From Brachyhypopomus gauderio (Eukaryota; Chordata; Actinopteri; Gymnotiformes; Hypopomidae), in contig NC_135223.1 of assembly GCF_052324685.1 (NCBI RefSeq), positions 5,391,321 through 5,455,320 of the forward strand: a DNA stretch of 64,000 bases, in the 5' to 3' direction. The translations under genes were made by a program, and so were the position numbers. The notes below the pieces were generated by a model that worked only from the letters and a program-made list of their open reading frames with translations, made no database searches and was not told the DNA's origin. This document shows positions 10,724-21,235 of the stretch, in pieces; the first letter of the stretch is position 1, and every line of letters begins with the position of its first letter.

Positions 10724-12340
10724 TGTGTCGTTCGCGAATGATTCGTTCAAATGAACGAAACATTTGAGTGAACGAACTGAATCGAATCACTTCCTTGGCT
10801 GATTCATTCCTTTTTCAGTTCCGTAATTGAGCTCAGCTGTGACCATGCAGGCCGGCAGGGGAACTGCAGGGTGGTCTGTGAATCACCCACAAATCTGGAG
10901 GCGGAGACATTCATTGCGAGGGAACTGCGCATGCTCAGTGATTCGTTCACTGTACTGAGTGCTCTCGTTCATTCTCTGATTCGTTCATGAACTGAGGGCT
11001 CTCGTTCACTCTCTGATTCGTTCATGAACTGAGGGCTCTCGTTCACTCTCTGATTCGTTCACTGAACGTACCGTTACCCAGAGAACTGTTGCTAAGGATG
11101 TGATTCACGTTTGCGCTGCCACTCACATTTTCTTTTTGATTGCATATTTAAGTTGATATTTTCATCTGAATGTACAGTTATCTTAATGTTGCTCTTAATT
11201 TAATATTTATTTAGCACTTAGTTGTAGGTTAGTTCATACTTATTTTTTGTATTGTTAGTGATCCTGCGCCAGTTCGTGCTTCAGCTTTTGTAAATTCACT
11301 CTTTCACGGGTTTTTATATTTTAATATATAAAGATATATTTTAAGATATTAATGGGAAAAATAATTCCTGGGTCATCACTTTTTTGCCGGTTGTCTGCGA
11401 AATTTGATCGGCAGAAAAAATATATTTTATGATATTTTACATGACAAAATCCCAAAATGTATAAAAATGTAAGAATTAATTCTAACAAGGAATGTTATAA
11501 ATAATAAAATACTACGAATTACAGTAAATAGTGCGTATTTACTCTCGAAAACGAGAACCAGCATCACTTGCCTGAGACGCTACTCGCTTACATGAGATTG
11601 TAAACAACATGACTGGTTGCTCGCTGGACAAACACACATGCACAGAACAGTGTGGGAATGGTTATTAAGTGTATGGGAAAGGTTTATGTAAAGGTGGTTT
11701 ATAAAGCCTTAATATAGTGTATAAATACTTTAAATATACCGTTTCTATTTTCGGTTATTGCAGGTAGTTCTGGAATCTCCAGAATGCGATAAAGGAAGGA
11801 TTACTGTATTTGTAATGTAATTTATATCTTATAATAATTTTTATAAACCCAACATTTAGTTGCAAATTTTTTATTTATAAATTTTCTACAATACTCTCGT
11901 CTCCTGGTCCATGAGGCCGTTCAGCCGTGTGTATCAGTTAAGGCTGGATACTTTCATGAGTAACCATAGCGTGCGACTCTGTACACCTTGTGCAAACCTC
12001 CGCGAACGGCAGAGGCGTTTAACTTGACACCATCACAGGTTGCACAACAATACTACACTACATTACACTACAGCACATGAATGTAACATGTGATTTTGGG
12101 TATTTTATAGTCTTGTTCGTTAATGAAATTTTGCACTTTTTCGAAAAAAATGTTTTGAAATTTGTGTTTAGGCCCAATGGTCAAACTAGTATATTAAGAT
12201 GTACAATTTACTGTTATTTATTATTGTATTTTGCACATTTTCAGTCAAAAAAAATGTTCTATTGGTGCCAAAAAACGAACTGTTAAATTTGTTAATAAAC
12301 CTTTAAATATTAAAATCTTGATTTGATTTGTTTGTGTTTT
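10724..12340. repeat. unclassified interspersed repeat inserted in the transposase relic
   Basis: The coding similarity stops abruptly at QAYYS and is replaced by CTAGTGTTGTGTCGTTCGCGAATG. The next part holds TGAACGAA/TTCGTTCA inverted motifs and about three tandem copies of CTCTGATTCGTTCATGAACTGAGGGCTCTCGTTCA (10930-11065). The remainder to about 12340 is AT-rich with no coding signal. The right end and class were not resolved; CTAGT occurs at both edges and might be a target duplication. Confidence 0.5.
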
Positions 12341-12534
12341 TTAACCCTAGTATGGTATTTGATAGTTTGAAACAGAAAACGATGGTTTTCAGCCTACCAA
12401 TTTCTTGCTAAAGAAAACACATTTTTACTCAAATTGATCAAAATGGATTTATAGCGTTTTGGAACCAAACTCTTCATTTGTTTCCAATCTTTCCCCAAAC
12501 TTGAGATGTTGCCAGCTTGAAGAAAATGTGCACA

Positions 12535-12562
12535 AGTGTGTGTGTGTGTGTGTGTGTGTGTT
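12535..12562. repeat. (TG)n microsatellite
   Basis: An uninterrupted TG dinucleotide run of about 14 units. Confidence 0.9.
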
Positions 12563-12865
12563 TGTCTTTGGGGTGATTTTCATTCCCTTGCTTCATACAA
12601 ATTAGGATATGAGTCAATTGCTTGATGCCAAAACTAAAAATACTAGTCTGCAAATTAGTGTTCAGTTTTACAAGGACATGGAAAACCGGTTACTTTCTGA
12701 AAGAAAAAAAAACTAGCTAATCAACATTCTGTGCACTGTTCTCCTTTCCCTGGTGGTCCTGAAACCTTATGCCTCAGTTGTGGTAAATAACTCAGTGGGT
12801 GTCTATTTTTAAGAATGTATACTTTTTATAATAAAAATGTTACAGATAATTTCCGCTTCTCTTTA

Positions 12866-13303
12866 GATGTATTGCATTGTTGTTTTTCAACAAACAAATG
12901 AAGTAGAGGTGGTTCCCGCAGAATGTGTCTGCAATGGTGTCTGTCTGTGGCCGCCATACAGGAGTGATGTGGTCAGTGGTGTCTGTCTGTGGCCACCATA
13001 CAGGAGTGGTGATGTGGTCAAGGCAGCCAAAAACAAAAAGCAGCCAGGACAGGGGTGGAAATCCTTCCAAGTGCAGGTGATCTACATGGCAGGTGCATAT
13101 TTTGCACAAGAGTTTTTAGCAGTTTGATGTTGCTTAAAGACACAAAAGGAGGAGGTTGATAAATGCATGTTGATGTTCGCAGATGCAGAGGCAAGACAAA
13201 AGCTTCCCTTGGCAGAAAATATAACTGATCTTCAAACACCTGATGAAGCAGAAGATGAATTCCCCATAAGAACAAAACAAAGAAAAGTTAGCATCTCTAA
13301 AAT
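12866..13303 (+). pseudogene. DUF4806-type transposon-associated gene fragment
   Basis: The frame from 12867 reads EVEVVPAECVCNGVCLWPPY, then KAAKNKKQPGQGWKSFQVQV. After a likely intron, DAEARQKLPLAENITDLQTP follows from about 13183. Blocks of the form VVP..W.....CYWPP and KP...W....V.V, followed by an EAR/LAE segment, are what I recall for the N-terminal part of fish DUF4806 proteins, which accompany the FPFE-type transposase. The GVCLWPPYRS segment is present twice (about 42-bp tandem duplication, 12940-13020). The fragment is cut off at 13304 by a DNA transposon. This is probably the companion ORF of the relic at 5699-9000. Confidence 0.5.
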
Positions 13304-14348
13304 CAGGGTTCATACACTTTTTTGACAACTAATTTCCATGACTTTTCCATGACTTTCAGACAAATTTCAATGACTGTACATTCTCTAAACATATGTGTAG
13401 ACACGAAAAATAAGAAAAAATCCAGGCTAAAATTCCACAGTATATCATCAATTAATGAAAAGACACATGGTTTAATTGAAAAAATAAACATTTACCGTAT
13501 TTTTCAATACCAATATCAATATAAGCCGCATCTAAGTTTTTTTTTATGGAAAATGTTGTAGCTATAAGCCGTATCCGGGCTAAAAGCCGGTGAGTTCCCT
13601 TTTACCGACGGGTCTGGTTAACGACGGACGGAGTTACGACCGACTTTTCTTAATTTCGCGCGGTGCGTGGAGGTGCAGTGGCAGCTCTGTGGAGTGTAGT
13701 GGAGTGTTGTGTTGTGTAGTGTTGTGTACGATAAGCTGAAGCAGCGCAGCCTCCACCGCAGCCCATCTCGGCAACGCGGTCGCTCTTTCTCACGCTGTAC
13801 GCACGAGAACATTGTTAGTTTTTTTCTATTCTGTGTTTACGATCAAGGCGTGTCTAAATCTAGGTTCGCGCTTTTAACGACGAAAACTGCTTTGCGTCGG
13901 ACTTTTCAGTCTAACCCCAACGTTAACCAGTTGGTTAACCACACAGTGCACATTTTGCATGCCCCGTGTCCTTGTCTTTCTCAAGCCATAGCTTGTATTT
14001 GTCCAACTGAAGCAGCCATAGTTGAATCGGCATTTACCAGCATTACGCTGATTTACACGTCATCAAAGTACAATCTACAGCTCCGCTTGGAGTCCAACGC
14101 TAACGCAGTGAACTAACCTGTGAAGTTACGTTAGTGGTCCGCACAAAGAAAAAACATGGCTATATTATATATGTTTATTTTTTCTTCCGGTTATCGGAAC
14201 GACATATATTTATTGTGTCAAGCAAATTTCCATGACTTTTCCAAAACATTTGAGTATTTTTAGTTTTTCCAAAACTTATCCAGGCCTGGAAATTGCTATT
14301 TTCAAATTCCATAACTTTTTCAGGTTTTTCATGACCGTACGAACCCTG
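13304..14348. mobile_element. non-autonomous DNA transposon with CAGGGTTC ends
   Basis: The inverted ends are CAGGGTTCATACAC and GTACGAACCCTG, each followed inward by repeated CCATGACTTTTCC / GGAAA motifs. TAAAAT occurs directly outside both ends (13298-13303 and 14349-14354), suggesting a target duplication. The middle (from about 13496, TTACCGTATTTTTC...TATAAGCCGCATC) looks like a different repeat inserted into it. The open frame at 13709-14116 lies in that insert and resembles no protein I know. Confidence 0.7.
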
Positions 14349-14462
14349 TAAAATGTGATTAGGGTGAAGGAATTTGGTTGCTGGTACTTACATTTTCCAT
14401 GTTAACACTGTTGCACAGTGCTTGCTTCAAGCACTTTGCTTATTATAATTAGTCCTGTTCTG

Positions 14463-15883
14463 TAGGGGTGCAGGAAAAAAATTGATTCGAGCTCAAATCG
14501 CGTTTCTAACATTGAACGATTCAGAATCGATTCTCATTTTCAAAAAATCAAAAAAAAAAATTGGGTGCGTGTGTGCCTTCTCAGCCACCGTAGTGCTAGT
14601 CAAAGTTGTTTCCTTGTTTTGCCTATGTGCAGGCATGCTACTTAAGCTACAGCGGGTTGTGTAGTGTATGGTATTTGTTGTTGCGCCGCTAAAATATGAA
14701 GTCCAAATGGCTCCGCGGTCTTTGAAAGCAACCATTTGGAAACACTTTAGATTTTACCGTCAACCTGGCCCGGGTAAGAATGGGCTTGATCGTTTGCACA
14801 TGCATAAAGACGCTACAGATAATATTCGGGAGTTACAGTGATTATAACTTAGTTCATTGAACACTCTAGTTTTGTCTCAACTAGATATTTAGACATAATA
14901 AGGCTGTAATACTGCATAGTCATGTAGTCAGAGGTGAACTTCTGTATAGCCGGTGTGTATTTTATTTAAAATAATTAACACCCTTGAGCCAGTGTGGCTT
15001 TGGACATAGATAATGCAGGTTGCTGTGATTGATAATTAAAGTCTAGCTCTTATTTATGCATAGAAACGTAAATCAACAATATAATCTGTAGCGTCTTTAT
15101 GCGGATAAACGAGGGGAGTCCGACTTCACCACAACACCGAAAGCCAAAACTGTCGCACATGAAATGCTACAGGCACCGTTCAGAAACTGATCAGTTCAGT
15201 TAAATGTATTCAGTTCAGTAGATGTATGCGGCTTTTAGAAAATGCGGTATATATTTTTTTCTGTGAATCGGAAGTTCTGGCAGCTAACGTAAGCCTACCC
15301 ATTTTATTAATGTAACAGCACTTATCTTTGGAAGTACTTTCATATATTTGTGATTTGTTAAGGAAAATATGTAATTTTGTTTCTGGAAGTGGCATGTTCT
15401 CAGAAATAGGCAGCTAGCCTAAGCCTAATTCTTGTACGAAGCAATTTGTTGTTTACAGAAAGAGCAGTATTTCTGAATAATTAAATTTTTGAGTAGTGGC
15501 AAGTTCTGGCAGCTAGCCTAAGTCTACCAATTTTGTTTATTTTACTACAGTTTTATTAGTTTAATGCAGTGTTCTGAGTGTCGGCCTCAAAGATATTGTG
15601 TTTGTACAAGTTAAAAACATATGTGCAAGAATAAATCAGACACGTCTTGGATTTACATGTCTTGGATGTCTGTGTGTTTACATTATTGCAATATGTTGAT
15701 AAAACCTTTACAATTATAATATCTTTATAAATGTACTTTCATGCCAGCAGACCCGGAGTAGCTCATTTTGAATCGAGAATTGTTTTTGAATTGGAAAATA
15801 ATCGTTTTTTAATTGAATCGTTTGGATCTGAAAGAATCGGAAAAAAAATCAAATCGTGGGATTCCCAAAGATTCAAAGCCCTA
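14463..15883. mobile_element. hAT-type element with perfect 8-bp TSD
   Basis: It begins TAGGGGTGCAGG and ends TTCAAAGCCCTA. The subterminal parts are rich in GAATCGATTC-like motifs (ATTGATTCGAG, AATCGTTTGG). The perfect 8-bp duplication CTGTTCTG flanks it at 14455-14462 and 15884-15891. An internal inverted repeat (AAAGACGCTACAGAT at 14806 and ATCTGTAGCGTCTTT at 15086) and three loose copies of GGCAGCTAGCCTAAGCCTA (15281-15520) lie inside. No transposase frame survives. Confidence 0.85.
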
Positions 15884-15891
15884 CTGTTCTG

Positions 15892-18260
15892 TAACACCAT
15901 TCGTCAAATCAAACCCACAGTGAAAAAAAAACAGTATGCTAAAATTACCAATTTATTTCATATTTTTTTATATAAGATTACTGGACAGTGACAATGATGA
16001 GGGGCTCTTACTGTTCACAATGTTTTCTTGCACACCTTTAAGAAAATCAAACGGGTGCAGTCTCGTTCTGATGGTAGGCACACCCTTGTTGACATCAACC
16101 ACAGCAGGTCCTACCTGTGAGTCCCGTGATGGCATTTTAGGATTATTGGAGGCTTCTTGACACACCTTGCAGTCTGATCTTGAACTGAACTTGCTAGGAC
16201 AACCTGACTTAGCCACGGGGGCAGTTGATTTAAAATGCGTTAGACTTGCAAATGATTTCTCAACAGCAAAATGTCAGAATTCTAGTTGTTAGTATGATGC
16301 ACTCGAACAAAACTCATCACATATGTAACCTACAGACATTTCATTTATGCATAAGGATTATATCAAAATGTTTAGTGAACTTGAGGAGGGTCCCTGTTAC
16401 AACACAGCACTGTGAAATATCAGGAATTTTTGTTTGTGTTTTCTATGCATCAAAATGTTCTCCAGTTAGCTATATTTTCACGTGTTTCCCACATTGCATT
16501 GTTGGGATTACTTGAGTGTCCCACGATGGTTTAAAGGCGTTGTTGTGCCGAATTCAGCACCCCCACCGTGAGATACGGTCTGCTTTCAAAAACTGATACA
16601 ATCCACTTCTATGTAGCTCAAAATAATTACAGAAAAAGATTGTACATTTCAGTCAATGTTCATAGAATTCGCTGATTTACAGAAAAGAGCTCAATGTGTA
16701 ATGAAAAATATGTACAAAAAACAATGGGTTTCAGCGCTGTGATTACAAAAGGGTAGTGACTTTAAAATGATTTTCCAAAGCATTGGCATCAAAGAATTTA
16801 TTTAAAAATGTTTTGATTGATAGCAACAACAGCAGCAGCAACAGGCATGGATAGTTATGTCCTGTGTTCGACACATACTGTGTTGCGAGTGCTGTGCCTG
16901 TTTCAGTCTGTTTGAAAACCCATGTACTGACGAGGCCTAACAGCACTGCATCCATTTAATACCGAGATATAATAAAATTATTACTCAGTATTTTCTAACT
17001 GACATGCATATACATTTTATATTAAAGTTATGTTGTTGCATCTGTAAAGCTGGTTGGTTGCGTCTATATGGCTACAATGATTTTGAGCTAGAATCAACAA
17101 CATTCAAACAAAAAGTGGGGGTGATTCAAGCAAGGGGGTGATATTTTTACCACAGGGCAACTGCCGAGAAACACCCCCCCCCCCCACCCCCTCCCCAATT
17201 TTGGCTACACTTGTGTTACATTCATGCAAATCATGGAGTCAACATGAAATCGTCTTAACTAGATAATTCTAAAGTGATTTTGAGCTAGCATCAACAGACA
17301 GGTGTTACCTGCGATAAAAGGGGGGGGGGGATTCAAAAATATATATAATTTTAGTCATTTACACCTTCTTGATTAACAGGTGCATTATATATATGCCTGA
17401 TTTGCTTTTCCTTAGGTGTTACCAAATTATTATAGTTATTATTAAACTACATAATGTGGCTATCACCTTACAAAGCCTGAAGAAATGTAATATCCCCTTA
17501 AGCCATCTAATTGAAAGTTTCATGTAACACTAAACCTGATGCAGCATGTCATTCGTTGTCCGTATATGGTGTTTGTATGCGTGAACAGAATACACTTTTT
17601 ATTTAGTTTGGCCTTTGTGTAACAATATTCTGTTGGTAAATGAACAAATTTGTTTAAGGCACTACTTCAAAATAAAATTTTGAATCCAACAAGTTAGTTG
17701 GCTAGTAGGCAAGATCATTTCAAGGGCCTTGAAGTATATATAACTATCCATCTTGGTTTCCTGTCATGGACCGTAGCCTGTACAAAAGTATTTTGGACTA
17801 CAAACAAAGGTGAATACCCGGCTGGTAGAAAAATCTGAACTTCGTCGTAAATCTTCAAAATATGCCGTAGAAGGTGATTATTTGGCATGGTAAATTTGTC
17901 ACAGAGGGATTGACACACGCCATGCCATCCAGTCATCATCCAACACCCACCATGCCATTTTGCTCTGATAGTGTCAGAAATTGTACATTTTTCTCTTTTT
18001 TTTACTGTAGACATAGCTACAGTTGTCTTGCAAAAATGCTATTGTTAGCTTTCATCCTTCAAGTTGGTAAACCCTTCTCTGAATTTCTGCATATAAGTAA
18101 CAAATGTTATCACATTTTTATTTAAGTATACACCCAATTGAACAATGAAAACAATTATCATTTATCATTACAATTTTGAAATGAATATCTCATTTTCATA
18201 TGCTCACTTGCTTGGGCATATGAAATCAAATTATTTTAAAATACAATTTTTGATTATTTG
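15892..18260. other. no gene recognised; AT-rich DNA with repeat fragments
   Basis: No coding feature could be supported. A dispersed repeat copy is at 16289-16411. A duplicated GATTTTGAGCTAG.ATCAACA segment occurs at about 17080 and 17277, each near a C-run or G-run (17176-17187, 17321-17330). Confidence 0.5.
16289..16411 (+). repeat. dispersed repeat copy A (paired with 25579-25710)
   Basis: TTAGTATG...CATCACATATGTAACCTACAGACATTTCAT...GTTTAGTGAAC..GAGG.GG..CCTGTTACAACACA is shared in the same orientation with 25579-25710, with small indels. There is no recognised family or coding content. Confidence 0.7.
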
Positions 18261-18270
18261 TTCTACAGGA

Positions 18271-20345
18271 GGAGCACTATACTACAAAAAGGGGCAGATA
18301 AGTCTACCAAAGTGGTCTGGTGCTGAAGAGGCCAATGAAATCTTTGCTGATTTAAGCGTGGTTCACACTACACGACTTTTCAGTCGTCAGGTTTTTGTGC
18401 CGTTCGCACTACACGACTGGTTGTGCTGTAATCGCGAGTCTTTCAGTTGTTGTGGCTTTCACACTACATGACTGATCTGCGACGTGGGCTCACGAATTAC
18501 ACGACTGGGGAATCGCCGACTCATCTGGCTGCCGTCCAAAAACACGAGACCACGAAAATGAAACTCTCGCGAGAACCAGCAACACCACGTAGAAGAAAAA
18601 AAACAATGTGCATGTACTCCACATTTTCGTTATTATTATTTTTTTACAGTTTAAACACTCCATAGTCCCAAGTGAACATAAATATAATCAATCGCACTAT
18701 TTCTCCAGTGCTGTCACAATAACTTAAACACAGTGTTGTAGTAAAGTTGTAAGAAAGGTGAGGATTTTGTGTGTTTGCTGGGTTACTGTTTTGAAAGTAT
18801 TCTTGAAAGTTTTTTACATTCTTCAGATATATCTTCAGCGGTGCCGCGGTTCTCTCTCCGCGTTCACATTGGCTGTAGCTAGACGCTGCTGCCGACTCTG
18901 TCGCCAACGCAACTGGATCTCATACTGGACAAAAGATGACCAGAGATGCAAACTCAAAAAAAAAATTTCTGGCCTGGAATATCAATAGATATTTGTTAGT
19001 GTTAGTAATTTTCATAACTTCATTATGAAAATTTCATATTCATAAAATAATTATGAATCCTTATGTGTAACGTGTATATTCACTTACTGTGTAGTTAGTA
19101 TAGTGTCATTTCAAGAATATTTGTAATTCTAACATTTGTTTTGCCTTGTACAAATTTCTTGTACAGATGTCAGAATGTTTGGTTTGCCAGGTGAGTCAAA
19201 ATTTAATAAAACAGGTAGTGGGGTATTCCCCTTAATATACACACACATTAAGGGAAATATTTAATTACCCAGTATATACAAACCTGCTAAATGATTTAGA
19301 ACTGTTACACTAATTTTGGAACATTCATCTTTGCTTAGCTTCCCTGATTTATAATGAGACTACAGGGTTGAAATGCCAGCATGTCTGACAACCATGTGTT
19401 TTTATTCAGATTGTACCAGAACACTGCATATGCTTTAACATCTTAAATCTTCTTTTAAAGGTAACACAACTGTTTGAACTAAAAGGGATGGACCTGATTG
19501 GGAAACTCGTCCCAACCAAGATGGGGAATCAGTACATCTGTGTCTATCCATTGAAGTCAAAGTCTGCAGATGAGGTGACTGCATTGTGAAATTTTTACAC
19601 CAATTTGGAGCACCAAAAAGAATCCTGTCAGAACAAGGGAGAGTTTGTCAATGCGGTAAATTTTGACCGGCTGAGACTTTGTGCTAAAATAAGCCTTTTT
19701 TGTGTCAGTCAGTGTATTTATTGTGCTGTTCACCTTATCATCCTCAAACAAATGGTTTAGTGGAGAGGATGAACGGAACAATTCAAAGGTGGGGTGGTGG
19801 GTGTTACCTTTCTTGTTTCTGCATGAATTATTCATAGTTCAATTAAAGCATCAACATAGTTGTTCATGAACTTCTTTTTATAATTATGCTGTTTTCAGTG
19901 CCCTGAGCAAAATGGTGGGCATGAGGCCAGATACTTGGGATGAATACCTGAATGCTGTCATGTTTGGTCTTCGGACCAAAAAACTAATCACCACTAAATT
20001 CTCCACATCCTACCTCATGTTTGGAAGGGAGGCTGCTATTCTTCGGAGGATACAGAGGTCTATGAGGTTGATGAATAATCCTCATTTACATGTTTCAAAA
20101 AAATGACAGCTACAGTATACAGTACAGTATTGTCATTGGTGAGCAGACCATCTCCGAGGACATTAAACGGATTGATGAGCTCAGAAGCCTGACGGTCGAA
20201 AATATGAAAAGTGCAGGACTTCACGAAACAAAAACTAAAGTCAAGTGTCCCCGTGACTGATTTGACAAGGTATAGAGGCAAAATATCAGAAAACAGCAGA
20301 GAAAGGGAGGAAAGCTAGACGCAGACTTCCTTGGGCCAAGGAAAA
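18271..20345 (+). pseudogene. KRBA2/GIN-type integrase gene relic, intron-split
   Basis: Pieces of a retroviral-fold integrase appear in order: GALYYKKGQ and EEANEIFADL (18271-18358), then CLVCQ (about 19171-19187), the last pair of a zinc-binding HHCC, between AG and GT splice signals. Next come GMDLIGKLVPTKMGNQYICV (19488-19550), YHPQTNGLVERMNGTIQ (19736-19788, after a frame change), and LSKMVGMRPDTWDEYLNAVM and FGLRTKK (19899-20010). The last pieces are FSTSYLMFGREA and a basic GGKLDADFLGP tail near 20310. The first catalytic Asp (GMDLIG) and the Glu (LVERMN) remain; the second Asp lies where LSEQG now reads, with E in place of D. Stops (for example 19587) and indels kill it. Introns argue for a Ginger/KRBA2-like host-type or DNA-transposon gene rather than a retrotransposon copy. 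Confidence 0.7.
18359..19010. repeat. repeat inserted into the integrase relic
   Basis: Coding similarity stops after EIFADLS and is replaced by GTTCACACTACACGACTTTTCAG..., with three further CACACTACA(C/T)GACT copies to about 18510. Such ends are common in fish DNA transposons. The right end is not clear; similarity to the integrase gene returns near 19160. Confidence 0.45.
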
Positions 20346-20689
20346 GCTGCAGATCTTTTAGGGGGAAATGGTGGTCTTCCTCAGTAAACATAGACCACCT
20401 AAAACCTGCCAAAGAGGAGATGCCACAGATTCTGCACAGGCTTCTGGATCCATCAGGCGCCGTGACCTCACTACCTTTGCCCATTGGTTCCACAGTGCCA
20501 GAATCTCAAATTGAATAATTAATTCAATTAATAATAGGTTTTTGAAGTTTCTCCTGTAAGAGACTATCAACCCAACAACTGTCCTAAGTCTCCAGTTTAA
20601 AGCTGAGAACATTTATTTTTGTAAGTGAATTATGTCTTAATAAGCTATGATTTTTTTAATGGTAGTATTTTGCATAGTTTATGCAACAG

Positions 20690-21235
20690 AGTTATAACAG
20701 AGGAGCTCATTCAGCGGCAGACTGCTGTCCCAGTCCTGCTCCACCGACAGACACAGGAAGTCTTTTGTCCCCCAGGCCATAAGACTGTTTAACTCCTCAC
20801 AGCACAGCAGACTACAAACTATGTGACACCTCCACCCCGGTCACTCTAATGGACATGTCCCCATATCATATGTAACACCCTCTTGGTACCATACCTCTAC
20901 TCTCATTATTTTTATTATTTGTACTTTTTACTATTGCACTATCAGTTTATTCATTCATTCTTTGTACAATGTTCCAATCTTGCAAAATTGCACTGCTATT
21001 TTTTTCTGTTGTAATTTTTGACATGTACCTCAAACCGCACTATCTGCATGGCTGGCATCAGTCAGCATCGCAATCTGCACAGCCACTTAGTAGCCAACTG
21101 CACTACCTCCGTACATAGGCACACTAGAAGTCTATTTTATTATTATTTCATTTTTTAACTTTATTTCTATACTTTGTACTTAATGTATATTTTCTTCCAT
21201 TTATAACCCTGTGTGCTCTGTCTATCTGCTACTGG
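20690..21235 (+). mobile_element. 3' end of an L2/CR1-like LINE
   Basis: The final codons of a LINE ORF2 are visible as STDRHRKSFVPQAIRLFNSS (about 20740-20800), the usual C-terminus of fish L2-type elements. A 3' UTR with many TTGCACT motifs runs to about 21230. The rest of the element is missing (5' truncation, normal for LINEs). Confidence 0.7.

Larger units (their letters stand above)
9136..12475 (+). mobile_element. TIR DNA transposon carrying an intron-split transposase relic
   Basis: A perfect 20-nt inverted repeat marks both ends: GAAGAGTTTGGTTCCAAAAC at 9136-9155 and its reverse complement at 12456-12475. ATTT lies directly outside both ends and may be the target duplication. Inside is the transposase-like relic at 9481-10722, followed by a younger repeat (10724-12340). 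The element landed between two parts of an older transposon-type gene pair (5699-9000 and 12866-13303). The superfamily is not identified with certainty. Confidence 0.75.

Noticed and set aside
13709-14116. 135-codon frame in a DNA transposon
   Set aside because: No similarity recognised; it sits in a repeat inserted into a non-autonomous element.
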